From: Rhodobacteraceae bacterium UBA7436
Lineage (GTDB): Bacteria > Pseudomonadota > Alphaproteobacteria > Rhodobacterales > Rhodobacteraceae
Direction of reading: 5' to 3'
Length of the DNA stretch: 14,307 nucleotides
Assembly (NCBI GenBank): GCA_002478745.1
Contig: DLQI01000145.1
Span: forward strand, 1 to 14,307
Below are positions 1 through 7,163 of the stretch, one piece after another. Position numbers and translations under genes: made by a program. The number at the start of each line of letters is the position of its first letter. Positions within the stretch are counted from its first letter, which is position 1. A model generated the notes under the pieces. It made no database searches. It was not told the origin of the DNA and saw nothing but the letters and a program-made list of their open reading frames with translations.

Positions 1-117
1 GGATCGGGCGGCATTGGCCTGCTGCGGCAGCGCAGGAATGCGTATATGTTCTCCGTCACATCATCAATATCGTTAGATTTGGCAAAGTACATTCCCAAGG
101 GTTCTTGCTTTCCATAA
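1..117. other. Left edge, unassigned; two short open frames, neither recognised
   Basis: This stretch lies downstream of the ridA-like gene and runs off the window. On the plus strand, frame 1 is open from base 1 to a TAA at 115-117 and could be the tail of a convergent gene. On the minus strand, an ATG at 90-92 opens a frame that also runs off the edge, preceded by a weak GGGA. I recognise neither product. No convincing stem-loop followed by a T-run is visible, so I cannot place the end of the operon transcript here. Confidence 0.25.
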
Positions 118-513
118 CTAAGTCAGTTGGGCCGTTGCTTCGATTTCGACCAATGCGTCATCTTCTATCAAACCTGCAACTACCAACATCGACATTGCAG
201 GAAAGTGTTTGCCAAATACCGTACGATAGGCGGCCCCCACTGCGCGTTGATTGGCGACATAAGTCGCTTTGTCGGTGACAAACCAAGTCAGTCTAACAAC
301 ATCGGATGGCTTTCCACCCGCCGCAACCACGATGTCAGAGATATTCTGCAGGGCTTGGTGCATCTGCGGTACAAATTCCTTTGACTCAAAGACCTTGTCT
401 TTGTTCCAGCCGATTTGTCCACCGATATGCAAAGTGCCATCTTTGGTGAGAATACCGTTTGCGTACCCTAACGCTGGTGCCCAGCCGTCTGGTTGAATTG
501 TTTTGTGTGTCAT
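118..513 (-). CDS. RidA/YjgF/UK114-family protein lacking the catalytic arginine
   Basis: This 131-residue protein has the usual length and layout of the Rid family (trimeric proteins with active sites between subunits). The family C-terminal signature is present as FPAMSMLVVAGL (about 104-115) followed by VEIEATA. In active RidA enamine/imine deaminases the corresponding stretch is PARSxxxVARLPKD, and its second arginine (Arg105 in RidA) binds the substrate carboxylate. Here that position is Gly114, and the first arginine is Met107. The protein is therefore probably not a general 2-aminoacrylate deaminase and belongs with the arginine-lacking Rid subfamilies. It is the last gene of the operon. 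Its ATG overlaps the thioesterase stop by ATGA (510-513), which implies translational coupling. Since the pathway carries an amino-cyclohexene carbonyl-CoA, a role on an enamine or imine intermediate is plausible, but that is inference. Confidence 0.9.
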   Translation of the reverse strand: MTHKTIQPDGWAPALGYANGILTKDGTLHIGGQIGWNKDKVFESKEFVPQMHQALQNISDIVVAAGGKPSDVVRLTWFVTDKATYVANQRAVGAAYRTVFGKHFPAMSMLVVAGLIEDDALVEIEATAQLT

Positions 514-914
514 GATGATATCTTAGTGAAGTCAGTTAATCGCTGCTTGATGCTATCAGGTAGCGGTGTTGGTTTGCCGTCCAAGTCGATGTGGACAAGG
601 GTTGTGTTCGTAACAAAACGTTGTTCGTCCCCGCAATGACACCTCATTTCGTAATCAAAACTGGTCCTACCAACCCGTGTCACATTTAGCCGTAGGTCCA
701 AAAGATCACCATGGCGACTTGGCCTATTGAAAGTTGTGGTGATGGTTGCTGTGGGGATGCCAGCCGTTTGGAGAAACTGTTCAAACCGGTATTCTAGACC
801 ATGGTCAAAAAAGGCCTCAATACAATCATTCATCATTTCGAAATATCGCGGGAAGAACACAATCCCCGCGGGGTCGCAGTGCCTGAAAAGTACTTTTTGT
901 TGGACTTCAAACAT
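510..914 (-). CDS. Hot-dog fold acyl-CoA thioesterase, 4-hydroxybenzoyl-CoA thioesterase/YbgC type
   Basis: This 134-residue protein carries the 4HBT/YbgC signature near the N-terminus, RHCDPAGIVFFPRYFEMMND (about 11-30). Asp14 in the DPAG motif corresponds to the catalytic aspartate of Pseudomonas 4-hydroxybenzoyl-CoA thioesterase. The single hot-dog domain fills the protein, which probably works as a homotetramer in the cytoplasm hydrolysing a CoA thioester. A GGAG sits 8 bases before the ATG. The start lies 3 bases after the livF stop, and the end overlaps the RidA-like gene by ATGA. In an aromatic-CoA operon it may release CoA from dead-end aryl-CoA esters or act on a late pathway intermediate; the sequence alone does not choose between these. 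Confidence 0.9.
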   Translation of the reverse strand: MFEVQQKVLFRHCDPAGIVFFPRYFEMMNDCIEAFFDHGLEYRFEQFLQTAGIPTATITTTFNRPSRHGDLLDLRLNVTRVGRTSFDYEMRCHCGDEQRFVTNTTLVHIDLDGKPTPLPDSIKQRLTDFTKISS

Positions 915-917
915 CGC

Positions 918-1604
918 CTACACTCCGATCAGACGTTCAGAGATATCAGAGGTCAAATCTGTCATCGCACCGTCCCAAACAGTTTTGCCACGTTCAAGAA
1001 TTGTGGCGCGGTCACAGACTTGTCCCAATTCGGCCAAAGATTTGTCGATGACGATAATGGCCATGCCAGTCTCATTTTTAAGTTGGGCTATAGCCTCCCA
1101 AATTTCCTGTCGGATAATCGGCGCTAGTCCTTCTGTTGCTTCATCAAGGATCAACAAACGAGGGTTGGTCATCAGTGCGCGTCCAACGGCGACCATCTGC
1201 TGCTCGCCGCCCGACAATGTGTTTGCGCGCTGGTGTTTGCGTTCGTCCAAGCGCGGAAATAGTGCGGCGACACGGGCCAAATCCCATGGGCCGTGTCGAG
1301 ATGCAGCTACCAAGTTTTCGGTGACCGTGAGATCCGCAAAACAACGACGTCCTTCTGGGACAAGCCCTATGCCCAAACGGGCGGCTTGATGGCTCCCAAG
1401 GCTGCTAAGGTCTTGGCCGTCAAAGATGAGTTTGCCAGACGCAGGGATCATCCGACATATTGTTTTGACGGTTGTGCTTTTCCCCATGCCATTACGCCCC
1501 ATCAAGGCGACAACTTCTCCCTCTGACACGGTTAAATTGACGTCAAACAACGCTTTGGACGACCCATAGCTGGCCTTAACATTTTGCAGAGTTAGAAGGC
1601 TCAT
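918..1604 (-). CDS. livF: ABC importer ATP-binding protein, LivF type
   Basis: This 228-residue ATPase is one of two that energise a branched-chain-amino-acid/aromatic-acid-type importer at the inner membrane. Walker A is GRNGMGKST at 36-44, the ABC signature is LSGGEQ at 130-135 and Walker B is LLILDE at 150-155, followed by ATEGLAP, typical of LivF. The short length and the lack of the C-terminal extension seen in other ATPases also fit LivF. The H-loop region, usually VEQN in LivF, reads VIDKS here, a small departure from the norm. The start is supported by AGGAGGTGA just upstream of the ATG, which overlaps the livG stop by ATGA (1601-1604). Confidence 0.95.
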   Translation of the reverse strand: MSLLTLQNVKASYGSSKALFDVNLTVSEGEVVALMGRNGMGKSTTVKTICRMIPASGKLIFDGQDLSSLGSHQAARLGIGLVPEGRRCFADLTVTENLVAASRHGPWDLARVAALFPRLDERKHQRANTLSGGEQQMVAVGRALMTNPRLLILDEATEGLAPIIRQEIWEAIAQLKNETGMAIIVIDKSLAELGQVCDRATILERGKTVWDGAMTDLTSDISERLIGV

Positions 1605-2350
1605 GCGTCACCTCCTAGATAGGCTTCGCGCACAGCTTTGCTGGATTTGATTTGATCAACTGTGCCGGTTTCGATGATTTTACCGTAAACTAACACACTG
1701 ATCCGATCGGCCAATGCAAAGACAGCGTCCATATCATGTTCGACCAGAAGGATTGGGGCTTCTTCGCGTAAACCGTCCAGAAAACCTGTTAGTGTTTTTG
1801 AGCCTTCAGCACCCAGTCCAGCCATTGGTTCATCCATGACAAAGGCTTTTGGTTTGAGTGTCAGAGCGACCGCGACTTCTAACTGACGGCGCTGTCCATG
1901 ACTTAAGTCAGAGGTGCGTGTTGCAGCGTGGTCTTGCAGACCTACGCGCTTCAAAGCGTCGGCGGCTTTTGAACGTAATGATCCATCGTTGAGCACTGGT
2001 CGTAAAAACCGCCACGGTGACCCAATGTCACCCACTGCACCCAGCAGGACGTTTTGCAGAACCGTATCTTCCATCGCCAATGCCGAGATCTGGAATGTGC
2101 GGCCAATACCTGCCTTTGCGCGTGTCAGGGTGTTGGTCAGGGTAACGTCTTTACCTAACAATTCGACACGTCCTGCATCGGGTTTTAACCCACCGCAAAT
2201 TTGGGCAATCAATGTGGATTTACCGGCACCATTTGGACCAATGACAGCGTGTATTTCCCCTGGGTATAGGTCGATGGAAATATCGTCAGTCGCCATTAAT
2301 GCCCCGAAAGATTTTTGCAAGCTGTGCGTGGCGAGGATTGGTTCAGTCAT
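1601..2350 (-). CDS. livG: ABC importer ATP-binding protein, LivG type
   Basis: This is the second ATPase of the importer, 249 residues from the chosen start. Walker A is GPNGAGKST at 38-46, the degenerate signature is LSHGQRRQLE at 149-158, Walker B ends in VMDEP at 171-175, and a canonical H-loop VEHDMD follows. The frame is open upstream as far as 2461, but that stretch lies inside livM. The ATG at 2348-2350 has GGGAGG just before it and gives the normal LivG N-terminus, so I place the start there. It overlaps the livM stop by 8 bases and the livF start by 4. LivG and LivF would form the heterodimeric engine beneath the LivH/LivM permease pair. Confidence 0.95.
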   Translation of the reverse strand: MTEPILATHSLQKSFGALMATDDISIDLYPGEIHAVIGPNGAGKSTLIAQICGGLKPDAGRVELLGKDVTLTNTLTRAKAGIGRTFQISALAMEDTVLQNVLLGAVGDIGSPWRFLRPVLNDGSLRSKAADALKRVGLQDHAATRTSDLSHGQRRQLEVAVALTLKPKAFVMDEPMAGLGAEGSKTLTGFLDGLREEAPILLVEHDMDAVFALADRISVLVYGKIIETGTVDQIKSSKAVREAYLGGDA

Positions 2351-3326
2351 GTGCCACCTCCCGACCAGCAATAAGGCCAACCAGACCGCCGCGGGCAAAA
2401 AACACGACAAGCAACAACAACGCACCAAGATAGATGTGCCAGTATTCGCTGAGCCCGCCAAGGAAGTGTTCGAGCATCACAAAGACGACTGCCCCCACCA
2501 CGGGGCCACACAAACGTGCGTTACCGCCGAGGATGATAAATATCATGATCTCACCCGACATTTGCCAACTGAACATTGTGGGGCTGACAAAGCGGTTGAG
2601 ATCAGCAAACAACGCACCCGCCAGTCCGGTTATCACACCTGATATAACAAAGGCGACGAGCTTTAGGCGTTGCGGGTCCAACCCGACGGTCTGCACACGT
2701 TGGGGCGCCTGACGTGCCGCGTTTAGGGCCAAACCAAAAGGGGATCGCGCAAGCAACCCGTTTAGGAGGAGGACCAAACATAGGATCGTGAAACAGATGG
2801 CGAAAAAGTTAATCGGAACCAACGTATTCAGCCCGGGAAAGTCGTTACGAACGTAAATCAACAACCCATCTTCACCGCCATAAGCAGCCCAGCTGATAGA
2901 GAAAAAATAGAACATTTGTCCGAATGCCAGCGTGATCATAATGAAATAAACGCCTGCCGTGCGTAAGGACAAAATCCCGATAAGAAAGGCTGCAATGCCC
3001 GATGTGACCATCGCCACCAGCCAAATCACTGGCATCGATTTTGTGCCCTCAATCAAAAAGGGCAGTTCCATCACTGGCGTGTAAGTTTGTGCGTGATGGG
3101 CAAGAATACCCATCGCGTATCCGCCAATACCAAAGAATGCTGCATGCCCCAAGCTAACCAAACCACCTAACCCAAGGGCAATGTTCAAGCCAACGGCAGC
3201 CAATGCAAAGATCACTGCACGTGTCGCCAGCGTGATCGTAAACGGTTGATCGTTGAACATGGCCCATAGTGGCACAGCAAGTAAAAGCACCAAGACGAGC
3301 CCATTCAATGTGCGTTCGCGTATCAT
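2343..3326 (-). CDS. livM: ABC importer permease, LivM type
   Basis: This 327-residue, strongly hydrophobic protein has about eight to ten membrane segments. The LivM hallmark GGLVSLGHAAFFGIGGY lies in the second or third segment. A cytoplasmic coupling loop with the LivM pattern (LARSPFGLALNAARQ, then QRVQTVGLD) precedes the last group of helices. An upstream ATG at 3359 is possible. I prefer the ATG at 3324-3326 because it overlaps the livH stop as ATGA, has GGAG at a normal distance, and starts at MIRERTLNG, a typical LivM beginning. It should pair with LivH to form the channel through the inner membrane. Confidence 0.93.
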   Translation of the reverse strand: MIRERTLNGLVLVLLLAVPLWAMFNDQPFTITLATRAVIFALAAVGLNIALGLGGLVSLGHAAFFGIGGYAMGILAHHAQTYTPVMELPFLIEGTKSMPVIWLVAMVTSGIAAFLIGILSLRTAGVYFIMITLAFGQMFYFFSISWAAYGGEDGLLIYVRNDFPGLNTLVPINFFAICFTILCLVLLLNGLLARSPFGLALNAARQAPQRVQTVGLDPQRLKLVAFVISGVITGLAGALFADLNRFVSPTMFSWQMSGEIMIFIILGGNARLCGPVVGAVVFVMLEHFLGGLSEYWHIYLGALLLLVVFFARGGLVGLIAGREVAHD

Positions 3327-4243
3327 GGGCGTGCTCCAAACAAACCCGTCGGTCGCCATATCAAGACAGCCCCCATCAAGATATAAATCGCCATCGACGC
3401 CAGTGCCGAACCTGAGGATTGCGCCGCGGATGGTTCCATGAATAACTTGAACAATTGGGGGAGGAAGACGCCGCCCAACGTATCGGTTAACCCTACCAAA
3501 AGTGCGCCAATGAGTGCCCCCTTGATCGATCCGATACCGCCAATCACAATGACCACAAAGGCTAGGATCAACACAGGTTCACCCATCCCAACCTGAACCG
3601 ACTGAATCGCCCCCACCAGTGCGCCAGCTAAGCCAGCTAGGGCAGCCCCAAGGGCAAAGACCAGTGTGTATAATTTCGAAATATCCACGCCAAGGGCAGC
3701 AATCATCTCACGATCATTTTCACCTGCGCGGATTTGGATGCCAATTCGGGTGCGGGTAATCAAAAGGCCCAAACCAGCGGCGACTAGCAGGCCTACACAG
3801 ATGAGAACCAAACGATAAAAAGGATATTGTATGCCGCCGGGTAAAGTTACGGGGCCAGAAAGGTAATCAGGGATGTCTAGGAACAGCGGGAAGGAGCCAA
3901 AGACCCAGCGTGTCCCCTCGGAAAAGATCAAGATCAGAGCGAAAGTGGCAAGCACTTGATCAAGGTGATCAGTCGCGTAAAGCCTGCGGATCACCAACAT
4001 TTCGACTAGAACACCAGCGATGGCAGCAGCGGCCATTGCAGCGATCAAGGCCAATACAAATGATCCTGTAAGTCCAGCTACTGCCGCCGCCGCAAATGCG
4101 CCAATCATGTAAAGCGACCCGTGAGCGAGATTGATTAACCCCATGACACCAAAAATTAGTGTCAGACCAGCCGCCATTAAAAACAGCATAATGCCGGATT
4201 GCAGACCGTTTAGAATTTGCTCAATGATTAGGATTGTGGACAT
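3323..4243 (-). CDS. livH: ABC importer permease, LivH type
   Basis: This 306-residue integral membrane protein has a LivH-type N-terminus and the conserved segment GLINLAHGSLYMIGAF (about 35-50). Further helices follow, with a coupling loop around TRTRIGIQIRAGENDREM and then the glycine-rich VIVIGGIGSIKGALIGALL, a classic LivH block. The Shine-Dalgarno is weak: AAGG lies rather far upstream, across a 56-base gap from the binding-protein gene. That gap contains a stem-loop, which may make permease synthesis lower than that of the binding protein. Substrate specificity cannot be read from the permease. Confidence 0.94.
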   Translation of the reverse strand: MSTILIIEQILNGLQSGIMLFLMAAGLTLIFGVMGLINLAHGSLYMIGAFAAAAVAGLTGSFVLALIAAMAAAAIAGVLVEMLVIRRLYATDHLDQVLATFALILIFSEGTRWVFGSFPLFLDIPDYLSGPVTLPGGIQYPFYRLVLICVGLLVAAGLGLLITRTRIGIQIRAGENDREMIAALGVDISKLYTLVFALGAALAGLAGALVGAIQSVQVGMGEPVLILAFVVIVIGGIGSIKGALIGALLVGLTDTLGGVFLPQLFKLFMEPSAAQSSGSALASMAIYILMGAVLIWRPTGLFGARP

Positions 4244-4263
4244 ATATACTGTGAACCCTTTGC

Positions 4264-4290
4264 GGTTCGGGAAGGCATGCCCCCCGAACC
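4264..4290 (-). other. Intercistronic stem-loop between the binding-protein gene and livH
   Basis: The gap between the two genes contains a perfect 8-base inverted repeat: GGTTCGGG at 4264-4271 pairs with CCCGAACC at 4283-4290, with an 11-base loop that contains the self-complementary GGCATGCC. No T-run follows on the transcribed strand, so it is not a standard intrinsic terminator. Such hairpins after solute-binding-protein genes are known to stabilise the upstream message and lower expression downstream; that role here is inferred. Confidence 0.6.
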
Positions 4291-4299
4291 AATTTCAGC

Positions 4300-5436
4300 T
4301 TAGAATGAGCAATCAACTGCATAGGCATCGCTGTGATTTTCAAGTGCAACACCAATAATTTTGTTGGTGTAAACGTCACCTTCTTTGATCACTTCACGCG
4401 CATAGATGTCTTGGATCGGATGGTGGTTTGGTCCGAATTCAAAATCGCCACGTGTGCTGTCAAAGTTAGCCGCCTCTAAAGCGGTACGGAACGCATCCGC
4501 ATCATCAGGATGTGCAATTTCCAACGCAGAGATGAGTAAGTTTGCTGTGTCAAATCCCTGGCTGGCGTAAAGCGATGGGAGGCGGCCATATTCAGCCTGA
4601 AAGGTTTCGACAAATGCGGCATTGGTCGCGTTGTCGATGTCTTTGTTCCATTGGCTCGTGTTCACGACACCAAGGGCCGCGTCACCGACGGCTTGCAAGA
4701 TACCCTGATCAAAGGAAAACGCTGGGCCTACAACAGGCAAATCTACGCCACTGTCAGCATATTGCTTCAAGAATGAAATCCCCATGCCACCGGGCAAGAA
4801 GAAGAACACGCTGTCAGCGCCAGACGCGCGGATTTGTGCAATTTCTGCGGCGTAATCTGTTTGGCCAAGTTTAGTAAAAATTTCGCCAGCCAGCTCCCCA
4901 TCATACATCCGCTTGTAACCGGTCAACGCGTCTTGGCCTGCTGGGTAATTGGGAGCCAAAATGAAGCTGTTTTTGTATCCTGTGCCCTTTGCATAAGCAC
5001 CAGCGGCTTCATGTAGGTTGTCGTTCTGCCAAGCGACGTTGAAATAGTTCTTGTGACACCCTTTGCCGGCAAGTGCTGACGGTCCGGCATTTGGCGATAG
5101 ATAAAACTTACCTTGGGCCGTCGCGCTTGGGATCACAGCCATCGCAAGGTTGGACCAAATGATCCCTGTCATGACGTCGACTTTTTCAGACTGGATCATT
5201 TTATCGGCAAGCTGAACGGCAACATCAGGCTTGCGCAGATCGTCCTCTATGACGACCTCGATATCGGTGCGATCCGATTGACCAATGGCCAGCATAAATC
5301 CGTCACGGACATCAATGCCCAATCCAGCACCACCGCCCGAAAGCGTGGTGATCATGCCAACCTTGACGCCTTCAGCTGATGCGCCGCTAGCGAGCGCTGC
5401 AAGGGCTGTCGAAAGAATAAGTGATTTCAGTTTCAT
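4300..5436 (-). CDS. livK: Periplasmic substrate-binding protein of a LivK/aromatic-acid-type ABC importer
   Basis: This 378-residue precursor has a clear Sec signal peptide: positive MKLK, a hydrophobic core, and an ASA cleavage site after about residue 21. The mature protein begins EGVKVGMITTLSGGG, the standard opening of type I periplasmic-binding proteins (Peripla_BP_6 group). The frame is open 21 codons further upstream, but the ATG at 5434-5436 has AGAGGA at a good distance and yields the signal peptide, so I start there. It captures the ligand in the periplasm for LivHMGF. Family members bind branched-chain amino acids, benzoates, urea and others. Its position inside an anthranilate-CoA operon suggests anthranilate, kynurenine or a related aromatic acid. 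An 87-base gap separates it from the ligase gene upstream. Confidence 0.9.
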   Translation of the reverse strand: MKLKSLILSTALAALASGASAEGVKVGMITTLSGGGAGLGIDVRDGFMLAIGQSDRTDIEVVIEDDLRKPDVAVQLADKMIQSEKVDVMTGIIWSNLAMAVIPSATAQGKFYLSPNAGPSALAGKGCHKNYFNVAWQNDNLHEAAGAYAKGTGYKNSFILAPNYPAGQDALTGYKRMYDGELAGEIFTKLGQTDYAAEIAQIRASGADSVFFFLPGGMGISFLKQYADSGVDLPVVGPAFSFDQGILQAVGDAALGVVNTSQWNKDIDNATNAAFVETFQAEYGRLPSLYASQGFDTANLLISALEIAHPDDADAFRTALEAANFDSTRGDFEFGPNHHPIQDIYAREVIKEGDVYTNKIIGVALENHSDAYAVDCSF

Positions 5437-5523
5437 AGTAAGATCCTCTGTTGGAAAGATTTGTCGTCTTAGGCATTTTGCCCTTATTTTTAGAAACACC
5501 GCATCAGAAAAATGACGCGATGA

Positions 5524-7161
5524 TTAGTGTTGTATTTGATCGTCGCCTCCGGGTTTTAGCAAAAACCGTTGGATTTTCCCAGTTGCGGTCTTCGGCAACG
5601 AAGGTGTGAAGACAATGTTTCGTGGATATTTGTAGGGTGCTATCATGGATTTCACATGTTCTTGTAGCGCTTTTACCTGCGCTGTGTTGGGCGCTGCGTC
5701 ATCCACCAATACGACATGTGCTTCAACGATAAAGCCCCGTTCTGGATCGGGCGCGCCTATGACTGCACATTCTGATACTGTGTCATGAGCAAGCAAAGAG
5801 GCTTCTACCTCGGGCCCCGCGATATTATAGCCTGATGAGACGATCATATCGTCGTTACGTGCCGAGAAATGGAAATACCCATTGTCGTCTTGGATGAATG
5901 TGTCACCAGAGATGTTCCACCCGTCTTTCACATATTCTTCCTGTCGGTGACCTCCCAAGTATCGACATCCTGTGGGGCCTTTGAGGGCAAGCCGTCCAGG
6001 GGTTCCGCGTGGTTGCTCGGTTCCATCTTCTGCGATGACTTTGGCTAAATATCCAGTGATCGGTTTTCCCGTACAGGCGGGGCGGTGATCATCAAACCGG
6101 TTTGAGATGAAAATATGCAACATTTCAGTTGCGCCAATACCGTCCAGCATCGGTTTGCCCGTCTTGGCGATCCATTCATCATAAACAGGAGCAGGCAGCG
6201 TCTCTCCCGCAGACACAGCAGCCCTAAGAGATGACAGGTCTGCCCCTTCATCCATCGCGCGCAGCATTGCGCGATACGCTGTTGGGGCGGTAAAGCAGAC
6301 GGTTGCGCGATATTTCTCGATAATTTCGATCATGTTGGGTGGGGATGCGTTTTCTAGAAGCGTCGCTGCTGCGCCAAACCGAAGTGGGAAGATGGCAAGC
6401 CCGCCAAGGCCGAAGGTAAACGCAAGTGGGGGTGATCCGATGAATATGTCATCTGACGTCACACCTAGAACTTCTTTGGCGTACCCATCTGCGATAATCA
6501 ATAAGTCGCGGTGAAAATGCATTGTCGCCTTGGGGTCACCGGTGGAGCCAGAAGTGAACCCAAGCAAGGCTACATCATCTTGGGTGGTTGGTATTGCGTC
6601 AAACCTTACCGGTTTTTCCAATGCCAATCTGTCCAATTCTGCCTCATGATTGGATGTGCCATCAAAGCCCATCACCCTTTTCAGCGTTGGATTTCTGGCA
6701 GCGCACGCCTCTAGCTCTTCCATCAACCGTGTGTCGCATAGGGCAAAGGCGATCTGTGCTTTGTCTACGTATTTACTAAGTTCACTGGCGCGCAACATAG
6801 GCATCGTGTTCACCACAACTGCGCCAACCTTGGTTGCGGCAAGCCAGCAGGCAACCATCGCAGGGTTGTTCGCAGATCTTATTAAAACGCGATTGCCGGG
6901 CTGCACCCCTAGGTCATCCACAAGGACGTGGGCAATCCGGTTGGTCCAATCGGTCAGTTCTTTGTAGGTGCGTCGGCGGCCATTTCCGATCAATGCGGTG
7001 TGATCGCCGAAACCCTTTGTAACCATCGCATCAGTCAATTCTGTCCCGACATTCAGATGGTCAGGATATTCGAACCCGTCCAGCAACAATTCTGGCCACG
7101 TATCGATTGGTGGCAGGTTATCGTGGGCAAAGGTATCGGTATGGGCTGACGCATGCGCCAT
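5524..7161 (-). CDS. abmG: Benzoate/2-aminobenzoate-CoA ligase, AMP-forming
   Basis: This 545-residue cytoplasmic acyl-adenylate synthetase has all core motifs: TSGSTGDPKA at 203-212 (phosphate loop), GATEMLHI at 343-350 (adenine/aryl pocket), GD at 419-420, the hinge region around 436-450, and PKTATGK with catalytic Lys529. The GATEMLHIF sequence is characteristic of the benzoate-CoA ligase branch rather than fatty-acyl or coumarate ligases. It would convert an aromatic acid plus ATP and CoA into the aryl-CoA. The neighbouring monooxygenase/reductase makes anthranilate (2-aminobenzoate) the best guess. The ATG at 7159-7161 follows GGAGGG by 9 bases, and the gene starts 2 bases after the acyl-CoA dehydrogenase stop. 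Benzoate itself remains a possible substrate. Confidence 0.9.
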   Translation of the reverse strand: MAHASAHTDTFAHDNLPPIDTWPELLLDGFEYPDHLNVGTELTDAMVTKGFGDHTALIGNGRRRTYKELTDWTNRIAHVLVDDLGVQPGNRVLIRSANNPAMVACWLAATKVGAVVVNTMPMLRASELSKYVDKAQIAFALCDTRLMEELEACAARNPTLKRVMGFDGTSNHEAELDRLALEKPVRFDAIPTTQDDVALLGFTSGSTGDPKATMHFHRDLLIIADGYAKEVLGVTSDDIFIGSPPLAFTFGLGGLAIFPLRFGAAATLLENASPPNMIEIIEKYRATVCFTAPTAYRAMLRAMDEGADLSSLRAAVSAGETLPAPVYDEWIAKTGKPMLDGIGATEMLHIFISNRFDDHRPACTGKPITGYLAKVIAEDGTEQPRGTPGRLALKGPTGCRYLGGHRQEEYVKDGWNISGDTFIQDDNGYFHFSARNDDMIVSSGYNIAGPEVEASLLAHDTVSECAVIGAPDPERGFIVEAHVVLVDDAAPNTAQVKALQEHVKSMIAPYKYPRNIVFTPSLPKTATGKIQRFLLKPGGDDQIQH

Positions 7162-7163
7162 AA

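Noticed and set aside
727..1389. Plus-strand open frame of 220 codons
   Set aside because: It lies antisense to the thioesterase and livF genes, has no family resemblance and shows the typical composition of a shadow frame.
2351..2461. Upstream extension of livG
   Set aside because: It lies in livM coding DNA, and the downstream ATG with GGGAGG gives the normal LivG N-terminus.
1914..2642. Plus-strand open frame of 242 codons
   Set aside because: It is antisense to livG and livM, both of which carry full family motifs; the translated product looks random.
5437..5499. Upstream extension of the binding protein by 21 codons
   Set aside because: It would bury the signal peptide; the internal ATG has a good ribosome-binding site and a regular Sec signal.
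5437..5523. Internal promoter or terminator between ligase and binding-protein genes
   Set aside because: Only a 4-base stem (GGCA/TGCC) with no T-run and no well-spaced promoter hexamers was seen.
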